Under the pieces are notes generated by a model. It made no database searches. It worked only from the letters and a program-made list of their open reading frames with translations, and had not been told where the DNA came from. DNA of 51,549 bases from Nocardiopsis sp. CNT312 (GTDB lineage Bacteria; Actinomycetota; Actinomycetes; Streptosporangiales; Streptosporangiaceae): assembly GCF_000515115.1 (NCBI RefSeq), contig NZ_KI911537.1, forward strand, positions 240,674 to 292,222. Reading direction: 5' to 3'. The translations under genes and the position numbers were made by a program. Positions within the stretch are counted from its first letter, which is position 1. Each line of letters starts with the position of its first letter. Of this stretch, positions 43,643-51,549 are shown piece after piece.

Positions 43643-43667
43643 GGTGGATTCCCTTCGTCAGGCCCCT

Positions 43668-45020
43668 CTACTCACCCGGACCGCGCAGCAGGTGAACGGC
43701 GTCACCGGCGGTGACGACCGAACCGGTGACCAGTACTCCGGCACCGCCGAACTCCCCGGTCTCCTCCGCCAGGCCGATGGCCCGGTCGATGGCGTCGTCG
43801 AGTCGGTGGGCCGTGTGGACCCGGTCCCGGCCGAAGATCTCCTCGGCGAGGGCGGCGAGCCGCGCGGGTTCGAGGGAGCGGGGAGAGGAATTGCGGGTGA
43901 CGACGATGTCGTCCAACAGCGGTTCGAGGGGTTCCAGAATTCCCTCGACGTCCTTGTCGGCCATGATCGCGACCACGCCGACCAGGCGGGAGAAGCCGAA
44001 CGACTCCTCCACGGCGGAGGCGGTCGCCGCCATGCCCGCCGGGTTGTGAGCGGCGTCAGCCACGACGGTGGGACTGGTCCGCACCACCTCCATGCGCCCG
44101 GGAGCGGCGACCTCGGACAGGGCCTCGCCGACCATCGCCGGGTCGAGGCCCTCCCCCTCCTCACCGGCGGAGGCGAACGCCTCGACGGCGGCGATGGCGA
44201 CCGCGGCGTTGCCCGCCTGGTGGGCGCCGAAGAGCGGCAGGAACAGCCGCTCGTACCCGTTGGTCAGGCCCTTGACCGCGATCTGCTGGCCGCCGACGGC
44301 CACGTCCCGCGAGGTGACGCCGAACTCCAGTCCCTCCCGGGCCACCCGGGCCCCGGTCTCGGAGGCGCAGCGCATGAGGACCTCGGCGGCCGGCAGGGGC
44401 TGCTGGGCCAGGACCGCGACGGAGCCGGGCTTGATGATGCCGCCCTTCTCCTCGGCGATGCCCTCCACGGTGTCGGGCAGGTACTCGGTGTGGTCGATGG
44501 AGATCGGTGTGACCACGGCGACGTCGGCGTCGACGACATTGGTGGCGTCCCAGCGCCCGCCCATGCCGACCTCGACCACGGCGACGTCCACCGGGGTGTC
44601 GGCGAAGACCGCGTAGGCCATGGCCGTGAGCAGTTCGAAGAACGACAGCCGACCCTCGCCCGCGGCGTCGGCCATCTCCACGTACGGGCGGATGTCGTCG
44701 TAGGCCTCGACGAACCGCTCCCGGGAGACCGGCTCGCCGTCCACGACGATGCGCTCGCGCACCGTACGCAGGTGCGGGCTGGTGTAGCGGCCCACGCGCA
44801 GGCCGCGTGCCCGCAGCAGCGTGTCGATCATGCGTGCCGTGGACGTCTTGCCATTGGTCCCGGTGACATGGACCACCCGGAAGCCGCGCTGGGGCTCCCC
44901 TAGCAGATCGAGCAGGGTCCGGATCCGGTCCAGCCGCGGGTCGATCTCGGACTCGGGCGTCCGGGACATGATCTCGGCGGCCACCTCGTCGTAGCGCTCA
45001 CGGGCGCCGGCGCCGCTCAC
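43668..45020 (-). CDS. folC: Folylpolyglutamate synthase / dihydrofolate synthase
   Basis: 450 residues of the Mur ligase superfamily. P-loop GTNGKTS at 54-60, TSPHLRTVRERI, VGMGGRWDATN, ISIDHTEYLPDTVEGIAEEK and the C-terminal domain start VVADAAHNPAGM. Adds glutamate to folates. GTG start. In actinobacteria it normally follows valS, but here a divergent FolC-like gene lies upstream. Confidence 0.96.
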   Translation of the reverse strand: MSGAGARERYDEVAAEIMSRTPESEIDPRLDRIRTLLDLLGEPQRGFRVVHVTGTNGKTSTARMIDTLLRARGLRVGRYTSPHLRTVRERIVVDGEPVSRERFVEAYDDIRPYVEMADAAGEGRLSFFELLTAMAYAVFADTPVDVAVVEVGMGGRWDATNVVDADVAVVTPISIDHTEYLPDTVEGIAEEKGGIIKPGSVAVLAQQPLPAAEVLMRCASETGARVAREGLEFGVTSRDVAVGGQQIAVKGLTNGYERLFLPLFGAHQAGNAAVAIAAVEAFASAGEEGEGLDPAMVGEALSEVAAPGRMEVVRTSPTVVADAAHNPAGMAATASAVEESFGFSRLVGVVAIMADKDVEGILEPLEPLLDDIVVTRNSSPRSLEPARLAALAEEIFGRDRVHTAHRLDDAIDRAIGLAEETGEFGGAGVLVTGSVVTAGDAVHLLRGPGE

Positions 45021-45133
45021 GGTGTCTCAGGGGTCGTCGGAGTGCACACGAGCGCCAGTGTATGTGCGTCTGCACGCGGACCGCCCCGGCTTGGGCGAAC
45101 GATGACACGCGCCGGGCGCAGCATACTGGGGGC

Positions 45134-46372
45134 ATGGACACCCTTGGCCCCTTCTTCACCGAGTGGGCGGCCCGCCGCCCCGGACAGGTCCGCAGCCGTC
45201 AACGCGCCCGACTGCTCATGGACGCACTGGAGCTGAACCCGGCGTCCGTACCCGTCCTGGGCGTGGTGGGGTCCAAGGGCAAGGGGAGCACGGCGACCTA
45301 CGCCTCCGCCGCGCTGTCGGCCGCCGGTCTGCGCACCGTCCTGGTCACCGGTCCGAGCTTCCGGTCGTACCGGGAGCGGGTGCGGGTGGACGGGGTGTCG
45401 GTGACCGGTGCCGGGCTGGACGCCCTGGGCGACCTGATCGAGCGGGCCCGGCTGAGCCTGCCCCCGGTGGCGGAGACCGGGGGGCACCTCGCCCCGAGCG
45501 GCCTGTTCCTCATCGCCGGGATGCTGGAGGCACGGCGGTCCGGAGCCGACGTGTGCGTGCTGGAGGCGGGCGCGGGAGGCCACCGCGACGAGCTGCGGAT
45601 CATCGGCCCGGACGTGGTGGCCCTGGGCAGGGTGTTCGGCGAACACCTCGGGGTGCTGGGGGACACCGTCCCGGAGATCGCCCGGGAGAAGGCCCGTGTG
45701 GCGGGGGACCGCACACAGGCGCTGGTGAGCCTGCCCCAGACGGAGGAGGTCTCCGAGGCGGTCGCCGCCGCGCTGGCGGAGGCGACCGGCGGGCGGGTGG
45801 CGGTGGAGACCGTCGACCCGGGGAACGAGGACGCGGAACCCCCCGCCCGGCTGCGCCCGGCAGGGCTGTCGGCGGCTTCGGGGGTGCTGGGGACCGCGGC
45901 GGCGCTGCGCATGCTGGACGTCCTGGGACGTCCCCGCCCCTCCCGGGAACGGCTGCACGGGGCACTGAAGACGGTGCGCCTGCCCGCCCGCCTGTCCCGC
46001 CACGCGGTGGGCGGCGGGGAGGTGGTCGTGGACTCGGCGATCAACGGTGCGGGGGTCGCCGCGGCGGTGGCGCACGCGCGCGGCGTGTGGGGCGGAATCG
46101 ACCACGTCCTGCTGTGCCTTCCCGACCACAAGGACGTGTCAGGCGTGGTGGAGGCGCTGGAGGGCCTGCCCGTCACCACGGTCGTCCTGCCGGAGTCCCA
46201 CCTGAGGTTCGAGCGCGCACTGCCCGCGCGCTGGGGGCGGATGCGGGCGGAGGAGCTGTCGGCCGCGTCGTTCCCGGCGCTGGGGCGGCGCGTCCTGGCG
46301 CTGGGCACGGTGTACTTCACCGGACGGGTGCTGGAGGCCGTCGAGGCGCCCACCGACCGGCTCTTCGGCTGA
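45134..46372 (+). CDS. FolC-like Mur-ligase-superfamily protein, divergent paralogue
   Basis: 412 residues. The fold of FolC is visible: P-loop GSKGKGST (46-53) in place of GTNGKTS, VTGPSFRSYRERVRVDGVSV in place of TSPHLRTVRERIVVDGEPV, LEAGAGGHRDELRIIGPDVV, GVLGDTVPEIAREKA, and VVVDSAINGAGVAAAV in place of DAAHNP. ATP binding looks intact, but the pterin and glutamate site motifs differ, so another acid-amino acid ligation is possible. Transcribed away from folC across a 113-nt gap; an ATG follows a -10-like CATACT by 6 nt. Substrate unknown. Confidence 0.8.
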   Translation: MDTLGPFFTEWAARRPGQVRSRQRARLLMDALELNPASVPVLGVVGSKGKGSTATYASAALSAAGLRTVLVTGPSFRSYRERVRVDGVSVTGAGLDALGDLIERARLSLPPVAETGGHLAPSGLFLIAGMLEARRSGADVCVLEAGAGGHRDELRIIGPDVVALGRVFGEHLGVLGDTVPEIAREKARVAGDRTQALVSLPQTEEVSEAVAAALAEATGGRVAVETVDPGNEDAEPPARLRPAGLSAASGVLGTAAALRMLDVLGRPRPSRERLHGALKTVRLPARLSRHAVGGGEVVVDSAINGAGVAAAVAHARGVWGGIDHVLLCLPDHKDVSGVVEALEGLPVTTVVLPESHLRFERALPARWGRMRAEELSAASFPALGRRVLALGTVYFTGRVLEAVEAPTDRLFG

Positions 46373-46434
46373 CAGGGGTGCGGGGCCGGGGAGCGGCCCG
46401 TGCCGTCCCCAGCCCCCGTGTCACTCAGTCGGCG

Positions 46435-47919
<1,485 letters not shown>

Positions 47920-48053
47920 CTACACTCCAAGTTCCGTTCAGGCGAAACATGAGAAATGTACACATTGGGGCGTAGAGATGCATAGAGGGATGGAAAAGAA
48001 ACCTTCCTTCTTAACAGAAAAGACGTTTTCGCCCCCCAGACTGAACACAGTGA
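47920..48053 (-). promoter_or_regulatory. A/T-rich spacer between the two LVIVD genes
   Basis: 134 nt of clearly lower G+C than the surroundings, with runs such as GAAAACGTCTTTTC on the minus strand. It probably carries a separate promoter for the downstream LVIVD gene. I cannot assign a -10/-35 pair with confidence. Confidence 0.35.
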
Positions 48054-49421
<1,368 letters not shown>

Positions 49422-49679
49422 CCGCACCCCCGAAACACAAAGCAGTCATTCAACTACTCATTGTTCTACTCTGCGCAGACGACTCACACCAGACGAAACA
49501 CTGAGACCGGACATACAAACCAGAACAACCAGACCGATCCCAGCAGACCCCGGGACACGCCCTCACATCAAAACGTTCGCGACACTGGACAGAACACGCC
49601 GACAGTCAGTAGAAAACCGACAAGGTGTCACTGTGGCGCCCCGTGCGGGCCCCGTCCGCCCACCCCGCTTGGAGGAATC
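49422..49679. promoter_or_regulatory. Divergent, A/C-rich promoter region between LVIVD and DUF305 genes
   Basis: 258 nt with lower G+C and many ACCAGA/CAGAAC-like words on the plus strand. It must hold the promoters of both divergent units. No clear operator or open frame is seen. Confidence 0.4.
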
Positions 49680-50390
49680 GTGCGCCGTCTGGCACTCGCG
49701 ACCGGAACCGCTCTGGCCCTGCTCGGAGCCACCGCATGCGCCGATGACAGCGGGGTACTGGAGTCCACGAACGTCATCGCGCCCGGCGCGCCCGGGGAGT
49801 CGCCCAGCCCGGCCACGGCCGAACAGCTCGCGGCCCTGGCCGAGGAGCAGGGGCACAACGCCGCCGACGTCAACTACCTCGTACTCATGATCGAGCACCA
49901 CCGGCAGGCTCTGGAGATGACCGATCTGGTCGAGGAGCGCCACGAGCGCGAGGACATCGACCGCATCGCCGGACGCATCGCTTCCGCGCAGGGGCCGGAG
50001 ATCGAGGTCATGGAGGGCTGGCTGGAGGAGAATGTCCTCGGTCCGGCGCGGGAGAACCCCGCCTACGCGAACTTCTGCGGCCTGGAAGGCGAGGTGTCCC
50101 ACCACGGCGGCGACGGCGACCTCCCCAGATGCGACCTGGAGGTCGACCACGACGACATGCCGGGGATGGCCTCGGAGGAGGAGATGGACGAGCTGGCGGC
50201 GGCCGAGGGCGACGCCTTCGACCGGCTCTTCGTCGATCTGATGACCACACACCACGAGGGCGCCGTCACCATGGCGGAGGAGGTCCTGGAGGAGGGGCAC
50301 GACCGGACGGTGCGGCAGATGGCCAACGACGTCATCGTCGAACAGCGTGTGGACATCACACGGATGGCGGAGATCCTCGAAGAGGACTGA
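49680..50390 (+). CDS. DUF305-family His-rich lipoprotein
   Basis: 236 residues. Signal peptide with a lipobox-like ATAC (Cys20), then two DUF305 halves, each with a HH-containing helix: YLVLMIEHHRQALEMTD and LMTTHHEGAVTMAEEV, plus Met- and His-containing segments (DHDDMPGM). DUF305 proteins are ferritin-like four-helix proteins, in several cases tied to copper or other metals. GTG start with GGAGG four bases upstream. Divergent from the LVIVD lipoprotein gene, a pairing that suggests joint action at the cell surface. Confidence 0.9.
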   Translation: MRRLALATGTALALLGATACADDSGVLESTNVIAPGAPGESPSPATAEQLAALAEEQGHNAADVNYLVLMIEHHRQALEMTDLVEERHEREDIDRIAGRIASAQGPEIEVMEGWLEENVLGPARENPAYANFCGLEGEVSHHGGDGDLPRCDLEVDHDDMPGMASEEEMDELAAAEGDAFDRLFVDLMTTHHEGAVTMAEEVLEEGHDRTVRQMANDVIVEQRVDITRMAEILEED

Positions 50391-50408
50391 AACGCAAGGG
50401 GCCCGGCT

Positions 50409-50426
50409 CCTCCCCCGGCGGGGAGG
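50409..50426. terminator. Hairpin between convergent DUF305 and clpX genes
   Basis: CCTCCCC-cggc-GGGGAGG between the two stop codons; a wider GGGGCC/GGCCCC pair surrounds it. Serves as a bidirectional terminator. Confidence 0.6.
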
Positions 50427-50447
50427 GCCGCACGGAGCGGTGGCCCC

Positions 50448-51549
50448 TCAGGCGGACTTCTCCTCCGGACCGCCCTCCGACAACCCCCGACGCACGATCG
50501 TCGGATTCACGTGGTCCACCACCGTCTCCCCCGTAATGATCACCCGACCCACATCCTCACGCGAAGGCACCTCATACATCACCGACAACAACACCTCCTC
50601 GATGATCGCCCGCAACCCACGCGCACCCGTCCCCCGCACGATCGCCTGATCCGCAATCGCCTCCAACGCCCCCTCAGTGAACTCCAACCCCACATCATCC
50701 AACTCGAACAACCGCTGATACTGCTTCACCAACGCATTGCGCGGCAACGTCAGAATCCGCACCAGCGCCGCCCGGTCCAGATCATGCACACTCGTGATCA
50801 CCGGCAACCGACCCACGAACTCCGGAATCATCCCGAACTTCAACAGATCCTCCGGCATCACCTCACCCAGCAGCGCCGACTCCGCCACCTCCGACCGCGG
50901 CCGCAACACCGCGTTGAACCCCATCCCCTGCCGACCCGTCCGCGACTCGATCAACTTCTCCAACCCCGCGAACGCCCCACCACAGATGAACAACACATTG
51001 GTCGTATCGATCTGGATGAACTCCTGGTGCGGATGCTTGCGCCCCCCCTGCGGCGGCACCGACGCCGTCGTCCCCTCCAGGATCTTCAACAGCGCCTGCT
51101 GCACCCCCTCACCCGACACGTCCCGCGTGATCGAGGGGTTCTCGCTCTTACGCGCGACCTTGTCCACCTCGTCGATGTAGATGATCCCCGTCTCGGCCTT
51201 CTTCACGTCGTAGTCGGCCGCCTGGATCAACTTCAACAGGATGTTCTCCACATCCTCGCCCACATACCCCGCCTCGGTCAGCGCCGTGGCGTCGGCGATC
51301 GCGAACGGCACGTTCAGGATCCGCGCCAGCGTCTGCGCCAACAGCGTCTTGCCCGACCCCGTCGGACCCAGCAGCAAGATGTTGGACTTGGCGATCTCCA
51401 CACCCTCCTCGCCCGGACGCTCCCCCTCCGACCGCACACGCTTGTAGTGGTTGTACACCGCCACCGACAACGCCTTCTTCGCCGCGTCCTGACCAATCAC
51501 GTACGAGTCCAGAAACTCGTAGATCTCCCGCGGCTTCGGCAGACTGTCC
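50448..51549 (-). CDS. clpX: ATP-dependent Clp protease ATP-binding subunit ClpX (5' end outside the window)
   Basis: About 367 C-terminal codons are present; the N-terminal zinc domain and start lie beyond the right edge. AAA+ motifs: [20 protein letters not shown], Walker [26 protein letters not shown], Walker [10 protein letters not shown], pore-loop segment of the [20 protein letters not shown] region, the ClpP-binding IGF-type loop in this protein is represented near [16 protein letters not shown] only as the downstream motif, and sensor 2 [13 protein letters not shown]. Unfolds substrates for ClpP. Codon choice differs from neighbouring genes (see findings). Confidence 0.97.
   Translation of the reverse strand, partial: DSLPKPREIYEFLDSYVIGQDAAKKALSVAVYNHYKRVRSEGERPGEEGVEIAKSNILLLGPTGSGKTLLAQTLARILNVPFAIADATALTEAGYVGEDVENILLKLIQAADYDVKKAETGIIYIDEVDKVARKSENPSITRDVSGEGVQQALLKILEGTTASVPPQGGRKHPHQEFIQIDTTNVLFICGGAFAGLEKLIESRTGRQGMGFNAVLRPRSEVAESALLGEVMPEDLLKFGMIPEFVGRLPVITSVHDLDRAALVRILTLPRNALVKQYQRLFELDDVGLEFTEGALEAIADQAIVRGTGARGLRAIIEEVLLSVMYEVPSREDVGRVIITGETVVDHVNPTIVRRGLSEGGPEEKSA

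Overview
The window is about 72% G+C by eye, with GTG/TTG starts, leaderless-type promoters and an actinobacterial core gene order: rne-rplU-rpmA-obgE-proB, nadD-rsfS, rodA-mrdA-mreD-mreC-mreB, ndk, folC and clpX. The mre cluster marks a rod-forming or filamentous actinomycete. A Nocardiopsis-like genus fits best, but that is inference and no 16S gene is present.

Layout. 1-5991: a tRNA-Ala(GGC) gene, then an iron-siderophore uptake operon on the minus strand (SIP-type reductase fused to a methyltransferase-like domain, two permeases, ATPase, lipoprotein receptor) behind two overlapping iron-box-like sites. 6021-12396: an ECF vitamin-type transporter (T, double ATPase, S) downstream of a tandem HAD protein, with a divergent LacI regulator and a perfect 14-bp palindrome between them. 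12397-12880: an 85-bp tandem repeat, GAA-loop hairpins and a second identical tRNA-Ala. 13006-20060: accessory genes: orphan GroES-like protein, degenerate JmjC-type cupin, AfsR-type regulator, and an XRE regulator / amidohydrolase / Atu4866 cassette. 20220-20292: a third identical tRNA-Ala.

20367-22038 holds the nadD-rsfS-phosphatase operon. 22039-22797 is gene-poor, with a broken small KOW-like gene and hairpins. 22798-30048 holds an M48 protease, proA, a PemK/MazF-like protein, an SDR, proB, obgE, rpmA and rplU. 30424-36560 holds RNase E/G and two radical-SAM-associated genes, one with an apparent CTG start. 36624-42439 is the cell-shape operon. 42694-46372 holds ndk, a DUF4233 gene, folC and a divergent FolC-like ligase. 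46435-50390 holds two LVIVD beta-propeller paralogues with near-identical DNA blocks and a DUF305 lipoprotein. clpX runs off the right end.

How the genes fit together. Core parts supply translation (L21, L27, RsfS, Obg), NAD and proline synthesis, RNA turnover and lateral wall elongation. The accessory parts sit between tRNA-Ala copies and are mostly uptake and regulatory modules. No integrase, transposase or CRISPR array is visible. The least explained items are the SIP-methyltransferase fusion, the LacI/HAD/ECF module, the tRNA-Ala hairpin family and the LVIVD/DUF305 module.
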